From Arthrobacter wenxiniae (lineage in GTDB: Bacteria > Actinomycetota > Actinomycetes > Actinomycetales > Micrococcaceae): a stretch of 64,000 bases of DNA. Location of the stretch: positions 1 to 64,000 of the forward strand of contig NZ_JAAMFM010000012.1 of NCBI RefSeq assembly GCF_013376105.1. The letters are read 5' to 3'. The first letter of the stretch is position 1. Each line of letters opens with the position of its first letter. Made by a program: the position numbers and the translations under genes. The notes under the pieces were generated by a model. The model was not told where the DNA came from. It saw only the letters and a program-made list of their open reading frames with translations, and made no database searches. This document shows, piece by piece, positions 47,203-56,660 of the stretch.

Positions 47203-47961
47203 ATGAGTGAAATGCTGAAGGTGGCCGTGCTCGGTGCCAGGGGACGAATGGGAACGGCCGCCGTGGCGGCCATTGACGGGGCCGCCGGCATGGAGCTCGT
47301 GGCCGCGCTGGGCCGGAAAGACCCCCTGGACGTCCTGGTGGACAAGGGTGCGCAGGTCGTGGTCGACCTGACCGTCCCCGGCTCCACCGAGGCCAACGTC
47401 CGCTTCGCCGTGGAGCACGGCATCCACGCCGTGGTGGGCACCACCGGCTGGGACGCAGCACGCCTGGCCGCCCTGGCGGAACTGCTCGCGGCCCACCCCG
47501 AAACCGGGGTGCTGATCGCACCCAACTTCGCCCTGGGCTCCGTTTTGGCCACACACTTTGCCGCCAGGGCAGCCAAGTACTTCGAGTCGGTGGAGATCAT
47601 CGAGCTGCACCACCCAGGCAAGGTGGACGCCCCGTCCGGAACCGCCCTGCGCACCGCACAGCTCATGGCCAAGGCACGGGCCGAGGCCGGCGTCCCGGCA
47701 GCGCCCGACGCCACGGAAACCGCCCTCGACGGCGCGCGCGGCGCGTCCGTGGACGGCATCCCCGTGCACAGCGTCCGCCTCGCCGGCCTGGTGGCCCACC
47801 AGGAGGTGCTGCTGGGCAGCCCGGGGGAGGCGCTGACCATCCGCCACGACTCCTTCAACCATGCCTCCTTCATGCCCGGGGTGCTGCTGGGCGTGCGCTC
47901 CGTGGGCGCCCGCCCCGGGCTGACCGTGGGCCTCGACGGCTACCTTGACCTTGAAGGCTGA
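47203..47961 (+). CDS. dapB: 4-hydroxy-tetrahydrodipicolinate reductase
   Basis: This 252-residue NAD(P)H enzyme of the lysine/diaminopimelate pathway starts at ATG 47203. The dinucleotide-binding motif is VAVLGARGRMG. VVDLTVPGSTEANV and GTTGW follow. The active-site region ELHHPGKVDAPSGTAL carries the His-His and Lys, and HQEVLLGSPGEALTIRHDS is near the end. dapA lies about 1.6 kb downstream. The product feeds lysine and peptidoglycan. The preceding Moco genes are unrelated in function. Confidence 0.96.
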   Translation: MSEMLKVAVLGARGRMGTAAVAAIDGAAGMELVAALGRKDPLDVLVDKGAQVVVDLTVPGSTEANVRFAVEHGIHAVVGTTGWDAARLAALAELLAAHPETGVLIAPNFALGSVLATHFAARAAKYFESVEIIELHHPGKVDAPSGTALRTAQLMAKARAEAGVPAAPDATETALDGARGASVDGIPVHSVRLAGLVAHQEVLLGSPGEALTIRHDSFNHASFMPGVLLGVRSVGARPGLTVGLDGYLDLEG

Positions 47962-47965
47962 GCGC

Positions 47966-48454
47966 ATGCCAAAGGTAACCGGGCGGGGGATCCGCATTTC
48001 AAGGACCAAGATCTGGGTCGGACTGATCTGCCTGCTGCTGGTGTTTTACCTGGTGGTCATGCTCCAGCGTTCGTTCACGCTCATGTTCGTCTCACCGGAA
48101 TGGCAGGCCAAGGCCCTGGGCGCGGCGTATTTTGTCATCCCGTTCGTGGCCGCATGGGCGCTCGTCAGCGAGGTGCTCTTCGGCGCCCGCACGGAGAAGC
48201 TGGCCAATGTCCTCGAAGCCGAGGGAGGGCTGCCGGAGGACAGGCTGCCGCGCACGCCCGGCGGCCGCATCATCCGTTCCGCCGCGGATGCCGAATTTGA
48301 AAAGTACAAGCTGGCGGCGGAGGCCGCGCCGGATGACTGGCGCTCCTGGTTCCGGCTCTCCTGCGCCTACGACGCCGCCGGGGACCGCAGGCGCGCCCGC
48401 AGGGCAATGCGCGACGCGATAGCGCTGTCCCGCCGCCCCCAACCCCAACTGTGA
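47966..48454 (+). CDS. Membrane protein with C-terminal TPR-like helices, unknown
   Basis: This 162-residue protein starts at ATG 47966, four bases after the dapB stop. A basic N-terminus (KVTGRGIRISRTKIWV) leads into two membrane helices (about residues 18-36 and 52-72). A cytoplasmic domain follows with FEKYKLAAEAAPDDWRSWF and CAYDAAGDRRRARRAM, a TPR-like helical pair. The stop codon lies within a long palindrome (48449-48504). Not recognised. The position after dapB is shared in Micrococcaceae by small membrane proteins. Confidence 0.75.
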   Translation: MPKVTGRGIRISRTKIWVGLICLLLVFYLVVMLQRSFTLMFVSPEWQAKALGAAYFVIPFVAAWALVSEVLFGARTEKLANVLEAEGGLPEDRLPRTPGGRIIRSAADAEFEKYKLAAEAAPDDWRSWFRLSCAYDAAGDRRRARRAMRDAIALSRRPQPQL

Positions 48455-48504
48455 CGCACTCGGTGCTGTTTGTGCGCGAATTTCCAGCAACCAGTGCGTC
48501 ACAG
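48449..48504. repeat. Long intergenic palindrome, copy 1
   Basis: Left arm 48449-48468 and right arm 48485-48504 match at 18 of 20 positions and end in CTGTGACGC / GCGTCACAG. The right half resembles that of the palindrome at 52210-52260. The left end supplies the stop codon of the preceding gene. It may act as terminator or be a dispersed palindromic element. Confidence 0.65.
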
Positions 48505-48526
48505 ATCCCGAAAGAGAGCGAAGGCG

Positions 48527-49336
48527 ATGGCGAGCAGGACACACAACCCGGATGACGGGGTCGAACTCTCCTACGACGTGGCGGGGGAGGGGGAGCCCAT
48601 CCTGCTCATCCACGGCAGCGCCCTCAGCCGTGCCATCTGGCGCGGATTTGGCTACACCAAGGCGCTGCGCGAAAACCACACCGTCATCACGATGGACCTG
48701 CGCGGGCACGGGCGCTCCGGCAAGCCCCACACGCAGGCGGCGTATGCCATGGACGTGCTCGTGGCCGACGCCCTGGCGGTCCTGGATGCCGCCGGCGCGC
48801 CGCGCGCCCACTTTGGCGGCTACTCCGTGGGGGCGCGGGTTGGCTTCTCGCTGGCCGTGGCCGCCCCTGAGCGCCTGCTCTCACTGACCACGCTCGCCGG
48901 CACCTTCCGCATCCAACCCGGCAGCGTCGGGAAGCTGTTCTTCCCCGAGTACGACGCCGCCCTCGGCTCAGGCGGGATGCCCGCCTTTGTGGCGGGCTGG
49001 GAAGCGCGCATCGGCGGACCGCTGGACCCGCAGACCAGGGCCGCCTTCCTGGGCAACGATCCCACCGCCCTGCGCGCCTATTTCCGCCAAACCGAGGCGG
49101 AGCCGGCCATCGCCGAGTCCGACGTGGCGGCCCTGGATCTGCCCGCGCTGCTCCTGGCCGGCACGGCGGACCGGGACCGGCTGGCCGACTCCCGGCGTGC
49201 AGCCGAGCTCATGCCCAACGCCCGGGTGGTGGAACTGCGGGGGCGCAACCACGGCACCACCCTCTTCCCCGCGCAGCCGATACTCGACGAATGGCTGCCG
49301 TTCCTGGCGGCTGCCCGCGCTCGCGGCGGCACCTGA
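48527..49336 (+). CDS. Alpha/beta-hydrolase family protein
   Basis: This 269-residue protein starts at ATG 48527. It has the oxyanion region LLIHGSALS, MDLRGHGRSGKP, the nucleophile elbow GGYSVGA with Ser near residue 101, the acid in LLAGTADRDRL, and the catalytic His in RGRNHGTT. The fold resembles haloperoxidase-like and 3-oxoadipate enol-lactonase-like hydrolases, but the substrate cannot be assigned. No signal peptide. It lies between two dap genes and is flanked by a palindrome upstream. The 266-base gap downstream holds no recognisable gene. Confidence 0.88.
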   Translation: MASRTHNPDDGVELSYDVAGEGEPILLIHGSALSRAIWRGFGYTKALRENHTVITMDLRGHGRSGKPHTQAAYAMDVLVADALAVLDAAGAPRAHFGGYSVGARVGFSLAVAAPERLLSLTTLAGTFRIQPGSVGKLFFPEYDAALGSGGMPAFVAGWEARIGGPLDPQTRAAFLGNDPTALRAYFRQTEAEPAIAESDVAALDLPALLLAGTADRDRLADSRRAAELMPNARVVELRGRNHGTTLFPAQPILDEWLPFLAAARARGGT

Positions 49337-49602
49337 GGCCCGCCGTTCCAAGGTTCGGGCACCGGCCGGCCCCTTCCGGTGGTACGGCCGTGGCTGCTCC
49401 GGGCCAACAGGGCCCGCCAGAGGCGTGCTGTGGGCGAAAATGCGGCCGGTCGGAGGGAAAGGCGGAAGGGGAGTCCGTCACCCGGCCGCCCTGCGAAGCC
49501 CGCCGGAGGGGATTTTGGCGAGGATGCCGGCAGTGGAGGCGGACCGTCCACGAAGTGGCGCCCGTTGAACGAAACCGCCGGAAAGCAGGTAACGTTTTAC
49601 CC

Positions 49603-50508
49603 ATGTCTGAACCTGATATTGCCACCCGCCCCTTCGGAACATTGGTGCCCGCCATGGTCACCCCCTTCACCGCCGACGGGGCTGTCGACTACAAGCAGGC
49701 CGCCGCGCTGGCCGCGAAGCTGGTCGACGGCGGCTGCGACGGCATCCTGGTCACCGGCACCACGGGCGAAACCCCCACCCTGACGGACGAGGAAAACCTT
49801 GGCATGTTCCAGGCCGTCCTGGACGCCGTCGGGGACCGGGCCCGCGTCATCGCCGGCACCGGCACCAATGACACGCGCCACTCCATCAGCCTGTCCCGGC
49901 GCGCCGCGGCCCTGGGCGTCCACGGCCTGCTGATCGTGACCCCGTACTACAACAAGCCCAGTCAGGCCGGCATCCAGGCGCACTTTGAGGCCATCGCGGA
50001 CTCCACCGAACTGCCCGTCATGCTCTATGACATTCCCGGCCGGACCGGGGTCCCCATTGCCACCGAGACCATCATCAGGCTGGCCGACCACCCGCGCATC
50101 ACCGCGCTCAAGGACGCCAAGGCCGACTTCAGCGCCACCACCCGCGTGCTGGCCAACACCGGCCTTGACGTCTACTCGGGCGACGACGGACTGACGCTGC
50201 CGCTCATGGCCGCCGGCGCCGTCGGACTGGTCAGCGTCAGCGCCCACGTGGCGCCGCAAAAGTTCCGCGCACTCATTGACGCTGCGGCGGCCGGCGACTT
50301 CGCCACAGCCCGCCGCCTCCATTTTGAGCTCGACCCGGTCATCAGGGCCACCATGGGCCACGTCCAGGGCGCCGTGGCGGTCAAGCAGATTCTCAAGTGG
50401 CAGGGAATCCTGCCCACCTCGGTGGTCCGGCTGCCCCTCGTGGAGCCGGACGAGGCCGAGATCGCCCTGATCAAGGCTGACCTTGCGGAAGCTGGAATGG
50501 AATTGTAA
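49603..50508 (+). CDS. dapA: 4-hydroxy-tetrahydrodipicolinate synthase
   Basis: This 301-residue TIM-barrel aldolase condenses pyruvate and aspartate semialdehyde. ATG 49603 is used. GILVTGTTGETPTLTDEE contains the Thr pair of the proton relay. TPYYNKPSQAGI has the catalytic Tyr, MLYDIPGRTGV follows, and the Schiff-base Lys is in ITALKDAKAD. YSGDDGLTLPLMAAGAVGLVSV completes the barrel. No lysine-responsive riboswitch is evident in the 266-base upstream gap. RNase J starts two bases after its stop, the usual actinobacterial pairing. Confidence 0.96.
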   Translation: MSEPDIATRPFGTLVPAMVTPFTADGAVDYKQAAALAAKLVDGGCDGILVTGTTGETPTLTDEENLGMFQAVLDAVGDRARVIAGTGTNDTRHSISLSRRAAALGVHGLLIVTPYYNKPSQAGIQAHFEAIADSTELPVMLYDIPGRTGVPIATETIIRLADHPRITALKDAKADFSATTRVLANTGLDVYSGDDGLTLPLMAAGAVGLVSVSAHVAPQKFRALIDAAAAGDFATARRLHFELDPVIRATMGHVQGAVAVKQILKWQGILPTSVVRLPLVEPDEAEIALIKADLAEAGMEL

Positions 50509-50510
50509 CC

Positions 50511-52202
50511 ATGTCCCAAATGACCGAGTCCGGGCTCCGCACCCCGCCCGCACTCGCACCGGACACGCTGCGCATAGTTCCCCTCGGCGGCATTGGCGAG
50601 ATCGGCCGCAACATGACCGTCTTCGAAATCGACGGCAAACTGCTGATCGTTGACTGCGGCGTGCTCTTCCCCGAGGAGGACCAGCCCGGCGTGGACCTCA
50701 TCCTGCCGGACTTCTCCTACATCGGGGACCGGCTCGAGGACGTGGTGGGCGTGGTGCTCACGCACGGCCACGAGGACCACATCGGCGCCGTCCCCTACCT
50801 GCTGCGCCTGCGCAACGACATCCCTCTCATCGGCTCCCAGCTGACGCTGGCCCTTGTCGAGGCCAAGCTCGCCGAGCACCGCATGCAGCCGTGGACGCTG
50901 ACCGTCACGGAGGGACAGTTGGAGCAGTTGGGCCCGTTCCAATGCGAATTCGTGGCCGTCAACCACTCCATCCCGGACGCCCTGGCCGTGTTCATCCGCA
51001 CCGCCGGCGGCACCGTGCTCCACACGGGCGACTTCAAGATGGACCAGCTGCCCCTGGACGGGCGCCGCACGGACCTGCGCCACTTCGCCCGCCTGGGCGA
51101 GGAGGGCGTGGACCTGTTCCTGGTGGACTCCACCAACGCCGACGTCCCAGGCTTCACCACCAGCGAGGCGGAGATCGGGCCCACCCTGGAGGTCCTGTTC
51201 GGCAAGGCCGGCAAGCGCATCATCGTGGCCAGCTTCTCCTCCCACGTCCACCGCGTCCAGCAGGTGCTCAACGCCGCCGTGCTGCACGGGCGCAAGGTGG
51301 CCTTCGTGGGCCGCTCCATGGTGCGCAACATGGCCATCGCCGCGAAGCTGGGCTACCTCAACGTCCCCGCCAACGTGCTGGTGGACCTGAAGGACGTGGG
51401 CAAGCTGCGTGATGACCAGGTGGTCCTCATGTCCACCGGGTCCCAGGGCGAGCCGATGGCCGCCCTCTCCCGCATGGCCAACGGCGACCACAAGATCGCG
51501 GTGGGCATCGGCGACACGGTCATCCTGGCCTCCTCGCTGATCCCCGGCAACGAAAACGCCGTTTACCGCATCATCAACGGCCTGCTCAAGCTCGGCGCCG
51601 ACGTCATTCACAAGGGCACCGCCAAGGTGCACGTCTCCGGCCATGCGGCCGCCGGCGAACTGCTGTACTGCTACAACATCCTGCAGCCCAAAAACGTCAT
51701 GCCCGTTCACGGGGAAACCCGCCACCTGATTGCCAACGGCAGGATCGCGCAGTCCTCGGGGGTACCGGCGTCCAACGTCCTGCTGACCAGTGACGGGGCG
51801 GTGATCGACCTGGCCGAAGGCCGCGCACGGATCGTGGGCCAGGTCGAGTGCGGCTTCGTCTACGTCGACGGCCAGAGCGTGGGGGAAATTACCGACGAGG
51901 ACCTGAAGGACCGCCGGATCCTCGGCGACGAAGGCTTCATCTCCATCATCACCGTCGTCAACCGGTCCACCGGAAAGATCGTTTCCGGCCCGGACATCCA
52001 CGCCCGCGGCGTCGCGGAGGACGACTCCGTCTTTGACGAGATCAAGCCAAGGATCGCCGCCGCCCTCGAGGAAGCCGTCACCGCCAGCACCGACCACACC
52101 ACCCACCAGCTCCAGCAGGTGGTGCGCCGCGTGATCGGCACCTGGGTCAACCGCCGGCTCCGCCGCCGCCCCATGATCATCCCGGTGGTCCTCGAGGCGT
52201 AG
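50511..52202 (+). CDS. rnj: Ribonuclease J
   Basis: This 563-residue metallo-beta-lactamase/beta-CASP nuclease is an endo- and 5'-3' exoribonuclease in RNA maturation and decay. LRIVPLGGIGEIGRNMTVFE opens the fold. The zinc motif is HGHEDH (about residues 85-90), and later ligands lie in NHSIPDALAVFI and LHTGDFKMDQ. The beta-CASP part follows, with VHVSGHAAAGEL. A C-terminal domain ends in basic residues (RRVIGTWVNRRLRRRP). Cotranscribed with dapA. It complements PNPase, encoded in the same window. Confidence 0.96.
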   Translation: MSQMTESGLRTPPALAPDTLRIVPLGGIGEIGRNMTVFEIDGKLLIVDCGVLFPEEDQPGVDLILPDFSYIGDRLEDVVGVVLTHGHEDHIGAVPYLLRLRNDIPLIGSQLTLALVEAKLAEHRMQPWTLTVTEGQLEQLGPFQCEFVAVNHSIPDALAVFIRTAGGTVLHTGDFKMDQLPLDGRRTDLRHFARLGEEGVDLFLVDSTNADVPGFTTSEAEIGPTLEVLFGKAGKRIIVASFSSHVHRVQQVLNAAVLHGRKVAFVGRSMVRNMAIAAKLGYLNVPANVLVDLKDVGKLRDDQVVLMSTGSQGEPMAALSRMANGDHKIAVGIGDTVILASSLIPGNENAVYRIINGLLKLGADVIHKGTAKVHVSGHAAAGELLYCYNILQPKNVMPVHGETRHLIANGRIAQSSGVPASNVLLTSDGAVIDLAEGRARIVGQVECGFVYVDGQSVGEITDEDLKDRRILGDEGFISIITVVNRSTGKIVSGPDIHARGVAEDDSVFDEIKPRIAAALEEAVTASTDHTTHQLQQVVRRVIGTWVNRRLRRRPMIIPVVLEA

Positions 52203-52209
52203 CCCGTCC

Positions 52210-52260
52210 CAGCTGTGCCGCGGTAGTTGGGGATTTTCAGCAACTACCGCGTCACAGCTG
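52210..52260. repeat. Long intergenic palindrome, copy 2
   Basis: Arms 52210-52229 and 52241-52260 pair with one mismatch over 20 positions around an 11-base centre. It starts 8 bases after the rnj stop. The right half reads like that of 48485-48504: TTTCAGCAAC, then two or three varied bases, then GCGTCACAG. It could end rnj transcription and seems to belong to a repeat family. Confidence 0.65.
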
Positions 52261-52364
52261 CGTGGGACCGGATGGGGACTTTCGATGCAGCGCCTCTCCG
52301 CCACCGCCGGCGTTGGGAGCCGAAATCCGCGGACATGTGCGCCAAAGCGGGTAGCTTTGGGGGT

Positions 52365-55259
52365 ATGGCGACTCGTTCTTCCCCCGCTCGCGCGTCCGCC
52401 GGCAAACAAGGCGGCGCTTCCGCGCGCCCCGGGAAGACCGCCAAAATGCCGGGCACCCGCAGCAAGCAAACCGTTCCCGAGCAGAGGCTTGTCTGGCCGC
52501 TGCGCCTGGCCGTCGGCCTGTGGCAGGGCCTGGGGCACCTGATCGGCGGGGCCATCCGGCGCATGGGCGCCGACGTCAGCGGCATCGCCCCCGAGGACCG
52601 CCGGGACGGCAGCGGCCTGTTCTTCATCCTCCTGGCCGCCCTCATCGCCACCTTTGAGTGGTGGGGCCTCTCCGGCGGGGTGGCCGACGCCGTCCACGGC
52701 ATCTTTCAGGGGACCTTTGGCTGGTTCGCGGCCATGCTGCCGCCCATGCTGCTGGTCTTCTCCATCCTGGTGTTCCGCCAGCCCGCCAACGTGCGCGCCA
52801 ACAACCGCGTGGCCATCGGCTTCTCCCTCATGATCGTCTCCGGCTGCGCCCTGGCCCACGTGGCGGGCGGCATGCCGGACGCCGCGCGCGGCTTTGCCGG
52901 CGTCAGCCTGGCCGGCGGCATGGTCGGCATGATCGCCGGCGGGCTCGTGGCTGCCGCGAGCCCCGTGCTGGCCGTCGCGGTGTTCTCGATCCTGGCATTC
53001 TTCAGCGTCCTGATCCTGACGGCCACCCCCATCCGGCACATCCCGGACCGGCTGCGCGGCCTGTACGAGCAGCTGGTGGGCGCCGCACCTGCGCGTGACG
53101 GCGCCGACGGCGGCCACGACCAGAGTTACCTGTACGACCGCGACGGCCTTCCCAGGGAGAACAAGCCGCGCGCCCAGCGCGGGCGCAAGAAGGCCGCCGC
53201 GGAAGCCCTCGAGCAGGGCTGGGACACCGAAGGCGCCTTCGAGACGGCGCTGGTTGACGCGGACGACGACGACGCCCGGCCCGCGCCGTCGGCCGCGCCT
53301 TCCCTGCCGCCCGGCGTCCGGCGCCCCACGCGCGATGAACTGGCAGCGGATAAGATCAAGGCCCGCCAGGGCCTGCCCACCTCCTCCGGCGGCCACGAGG
53401 CCGCGGACGGGGCGGGGCGCGGGCCGGAAGCGGTCACCGAGGCCATCGGGATTGTGGCGGCCAACGCCGCCGCGCATGCGGTCCCGGCGCCGCCCAGCCT
53501 GCAGGCGCCCATCCCGGCACGGTCCGAGCAGCTCCAGCTCTCCGGCGACGTCACCTACACGCTGCCGGAATCGGACTTCCTGCCCGCCGGGCCGCCGGCG
53601 AAGGACGCCACGGACGCCAACGACGCCGTCGTCGCGGCGCTGACGGACACCCTGAACCAGTTCAACGTGGACGCGGCCGTGACCGGCTTCAGCCGCGGCC
53701 CCACCGTCACCCGCTATGAGATTGAGCTGGCGTCCGGCACCAAGGTGGAGCGCGTCACCGCCCTGAGCAAGAATATTTCCTACGCCGTGGCGTCTTCGGA
53801 CGTGCGCATCCTCAGCCCCATCCCGGGCAAGAGCGCCATCGGCATTGAAATTCCCAATGCGGACAAGGAGATCGTGGTCCTTGGCGACGTGCTGCGCTCG
53901 GCCAACGCCCGGCGCACCGACCACCCCATGGTCATGGGCGTGGGCAAGGACGTCGAGGGCGGCTTCGTGGTGGCCAACCTGGCCAAGATGCCGCACCTGC
54001 TCGTGGCCGGCGCCACGGGAGCCGGAAAGTCCTCCTTCGTCAACTCCATGATCGTCTCCATCCTGATGCGCTCCACGCCCGACGAGGTCCGCATGGTCAT
54101 GGTGGACCCCAAGCGCGTGGAACTCACCGCCTACGAGGGCGTGCCGCACCTGATCACGCCCATCATCACGAACCCCAAGAAGGCCGCCGAGGCGCTGCAG
54201 TGGGTCGTGCGTGAGATGGACCAGCGGTACGACGACCTCGCCAATTACGGCTTCAAGCACATTGACGAGTTCAACAAGGCGGTCAAGGCCGGCAAGGTCC
54301 ACCCGCCCGTGGACTCCAAGCGCGTGATCCGGCCCTACCCATACCTGCTGGTGATTGTCGACGAGCTCGCCGACCTCATGATGGTGGCCCCGCGCGACGT
54401 GGAAGATTCCATTGTGCGCATCACCCAGCTGGCGCGTGCCGCCGGCATCCACCTCGTGCTGGCCACCCAGCGCCCGTCCGTGGACGTTGTGACGGGGCTG
54501 ATCAAGGCCAATGTTCCCTCCCGCATGGCCTTTGCCACCTCCTCCGTCACCGACTCCCGCGTGGTCCTGGACCAGCCGGGCGCGGAGAAGCTGCTGGGCC
54601 AGGGTGACGCCCTTTTCCTGCCCATGGGCAAGTCCAAGCCCATCCGCGTCCAGGGCGCCTGGGTCACGGAGGCGGAGATCAAGCGCGTCGTGGACCATGT
54701 CAAGGGCCAGCTCACCGTCCACTACCGCGACGACGTGGCGGTGGAGGCGCCCAGGAAGCAGATCGACGACGACATCGGCGACGACCTCGAACTGCTGCTG
54801 CAGGCCACCGAGCTGGTGGTCACCACGCAGTTCGGCTCCACCTCCATGCTCCAGCGCAAGCTGCGGGTCGGCTTCGCCAAGGCCGGGCGCCTCATGGACC
54901 TGCTCGAGTCCCGCGGCGTGGTGGGCCCGTCAGAGGGCTCCAAGGCCCGGGACGTACTCGTCAAGCCGGACGACCTCGCCGCCACGCTCGCGGCCATCCG
55001 CGGCGGGGGCGTCGGAGGGGACACGGACGGGAGCGCCGGCGGGGAAGCGGACGGGGGCGTCGGCATCGGGTCTTCCGGCGGCGGTCCGGGCTCGCCCGCC
55101 GGCGACGCAATGACCGCGGCCCTGGCGGAAAACGCCAACGCCAACCACGGCTGGGGCACGGACCTGGTGGCCGAGGATTTGGCCAACCGCACCGAAGCCG
55201 TCGACTACGGCGACGACGAGGAAGGCGGCGAGGACGCCTGGTCGCTGACCGGACGGTAG
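52365..55259 (+). CDS. ftsK: DNA translocase FtsK
   Basis: This 964-residue septal DNA pump clears chromosomes before division. ATG 52365 is chosen for the GGGGG just upstream; a GTG-type start at 52227 would cross the palindrome. N-terminal membrane region: four helices between residues about 85 and 235. A Pro/Ala/charged linker spans about 240-410. In the motor, Walker A GATGAGKSS is at about 548-556, Walker B is LLVIVDELADLMM, and FATSSVTDSRVVLDQPGAEKLLG is present. The DNA-reading gamma winged helix at about 815-880 precedes a Gly-rich tail. It is followed by pgsA, as in other actinobacteria. Confidence 0.97.
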   Translation: MATRSSPARASAGKQGGASARPGKTAKMPGTRSKQTVPEQRLVWPLRLAVGLWQGLGHLIGGAIRRMGADVSGIAPEDRRDGSGLFFILLAALIATFEWWGLSGGVADAVHGIFQGTFGWFAAMLPPMLLVFSILVFRQPANVRANNRVAIGFSLMIVSGCALAHVAGGMPDAARGFAGVSLAGGMVGMIAGGLVAAASPVLAVAVFSILAFFSVLILTATPIRHIPDRLRGLYEQLVGAAPARDGADGGHDQSYLYDRDGLPRENKPRAQRGRKKAAAEALEQGWDTEGAFETALVDADDDDARPAPSAAPSLPPGVRRPTRDELAADKIKARQGLPTSSGGHEAADGAGRGPEAVTEAIGIVAANAAAHAVPAPPSLQAPIPARSEQLQLSGDVTYTLPESDFLPAGPPAKDATDANDAVVAALTDTLNQFNVDAAVTGFSRGPTVTRYEIELASGTKVERVTALSKNISYAVASSDVRILSPIPGKSAIGIEIPNADKEIVVLGDVLRSANARRTDHPMVMGVGKDVEGGFVVANLAKMPHLLVAGATGAGKSSFVNSMIVSILMRSTPDEVRMVMVDPKRVELTAYEGVPHLITPIITNPKKAAEALQWVVREMDQRYDDLANYGFKHIDEFNKAVKAGKVHPPVDSKRVIRPYPYLLVIVDELADLMMVAPRDVEDSIVRITQLARAAGIHLVLATQRPSVDVVTGLIKANVPSRMAFATSSVTDSRVVLDQPGAEKLLGQGDALFLPMGKSKPIRVQGAWVTEAEIKRVVDHVKGQLTVHYRDDVAVEAPRKQIDDDIGDDLELLLQATELVVTTQFGSTSMLQRKLRVGFAKAGRLMDLLESRGVVGPSEGSKARDVLVKPDDLAATLAAIRGGGVGGDTDGSAGGEADGGVGIGSSGGGPGSPAGDAMTAALAENANANHGWGTDLVAEDLANRTEAVDYGDDEEGGEDAWSLTGR

Positions 55260-55337
55260 GCGCGCCCGCCGTCCAGCGTCCCTTCCCGCCGCGCCGCCGC
55301 CTAGCTGCCCGGCCCGGAATGACGGTAGCCTTGCACA

Positions 55338-55937
55338 GTGACTGACAACGCCGTACCCGCCCAGCCCGGCCCTTCCAACTGGAACCTGCCCAACGCCCTG
55401 ACCATGCTGCGGATCGTGCTGGTCCCGTTCTTCATCTGGTTCTTCCTGGCCGACGGCGGCGCCTACGGCTGGTGGCGCTGGGCGGCCGTGGTGCTGTTCC
55501 TCGTGGCCATTTATACTGACAAGCTCGACGGCGACATCGCCCGGGCGCGCGGGCTCATCACCAGCTTCGGCAAGATCGCGGACCCGATTGCCGACAAGCT
55601 GCTCATCGGATCGGCCCTCGTCATGCTCTCGGCCGTCGGGGAGCTGTGGTGGTGGGTCACAGTCCTGATGCTGGTGCGCGAGGTCGGCATCACGGCACTG
55701 CGCTTCGTGGTGATCCGTTATGGCGTCATGGCGGCCTCCAAGGGCGGCAAGCTCAAGACCGTGCTGCAGACCGTGGCCATCTTCCTCTACCTGCTGCCCG
55801 TCACCCCCGCCACCCCGTGGCTGTCCGTCGCCGCCCTGGTGGTCATGCTGGCGGCACTGGCCGTCACGCTGGTCACCGGCGTCGACTACATCATCAAGGC
55901 CGCGCAGCTGCGCACCGCCGGCCGCGGGGCGGCATAG
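55338..55937 (+). CDS. pgsA: CDP-diacylglycerol-glycerol-3-phosphate phosphatidyltransferase
   Basis: This 199-residue membrane enzyme makes phosphatidylglycerol phosphate. The CDP-alcohol transferase motif D-x2-DG-x2-AR-x8-G-x3-D-x3-D is complete in the stretch from TDKLDGDIARARG to FGKIADPIADK (about residues 60-87). Several hydrophobic helices surround it. GTG 55338 is used; TAGCCT at 55327-55332 may be a -10 box for a nearly leaderless transcript. cinA starts two bases after its stop. Family members may make other phospholipids, but this position in the ftsK-clgR order is typical of PgsA. Confidence 0.92.
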   Translation: MTDNAVPAQPGPSNWNLPNALTMLRIVLVPFFIWFFLADGGAYGWWRWAAVVLFLVAIYTDKLDGDIARARGLITSFGKIADPIADKLLIGSALVMLSAVGELWWWVTVLMLVREVGITALRFVVIRYGVMAASKGGKLKTVLQTVAIFLYLLPVTPATPWLSVAALVVMLAALAVTLVTGVDYIIKAAQLRTAGRGAA

Positions 55938-55939
55938 CC

Positions 55940-56437
55940 GTGGCCGTCCCCGGCATGGACCTGGCCGCCCTGGTGGCGGATGCAACGGCCGCCGGCCTGA
56001 CCGTGGCCACGGCCGAATCGCTGACCGGCGGGCTGCTGACGGCCGCGCTGGTGGAGGTCCCGGGCGCGTCGGGCATGCTCAACGGCGGGGTCATTGCCTA
56101 CCAAAACGACGTCAAGGTGCGGGCGCTCGGCGTGCCGGCCGAACTCCTGGCCGAGCATGGCGCTGTCGACGCCCGGGTGGCCTGCGCCATGGCGCTGGGC
56201 GCGTGCCACATGGCGGGCGCCAGGGTGGGCCTGTCAACCACCGGGGTGGCGGGGCCCGAACCCCACCAGGGGAAGGCCGTGGGCCATGTGTTCATCGGTG
56301 TCGCCCTGGACGGTGAAGCCCAGGCCTATGAATACCACTTTGGCGGGGACCGGGCGATGGTGCGCCAGCAGGCCGTCGACGAGGCGCTGGCGCTGCTGCA
56401 GCAGGTGGTGGCGGCGGCCCGGGAACAAAAGTTGTAA
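55940..56437 (+). CDS. CinA C-terminal domain protein (nicotinamide-nucleotide amidohydrolase)
   Basis: This 165-residue stand-alone CinA-C/PncC domain converts NMN to nicotinic acid mononucleotide in the pyridine-nucleotide salvage route. Landmarks are TVATAESLTGGLLTAALVEVPG, VIAYQNDVKVRALGV, and VGLSTTGVAGPEPHQGKAVG. GTG 55940 is two bases after the pgsA stop; ATG 55955 is an alternative. It lacks the N-terminal MoCF-like half of full-length CinA, which is common in actinobacteria. The likely operon is pgsA-cinA. Confidence 0.92.
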   Translation: MAVPGMDLAALVADATAAGLTVATAESLTGGLLTAALVEVPGASGMLNGGVIAYQNDVKVRALGVPAELLAEHGAVDARVACAMALGACHMAGARVGLSTTGVAGPEPHQGKAVGHVFIGVALDGEAQAYEYHFGGDRAMVRQQAVDEALALLQQVVAAAREQKL

Positions 56438-56660
56438 CCGGATAGTTAGTGATAGTGAACGCTTTGGCGGGTGAATCCCCCATTAGGATAAGATCACCAA
56501 CTGGGCGTAGCCTTTTCGGACCAGCCGAAGAGGATGAATGCAAATGGCGAGGAGTAAGGCGATACCGATGGTGAAACAACCCGTATCCGTAAACGGCGTG
56601 GTGCGCTGGCGGGATGTGGGTTTGGCGGACGAGGCAAAACATCAGCAGAAGGAGCGCAAA

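Noticed and set aside
50172-54722. A very long open frame on the minus strand opposite rnj and ftsK
   Set aside because: It is antisense to two certain genes. Its translation is low-complexity (Gly/Asp/His/Val-rich) with no domains. This is the usual GC-rich shadow.
56538-56660. N-terminal 41 residues of clgR from ATG 56538
   Set aside because: It has a possible ribosome site, but family proteins begin near [10 protein letters not shown] and ATG 56661 has a better AAGGAG. Left as an alternative, not used for the call.
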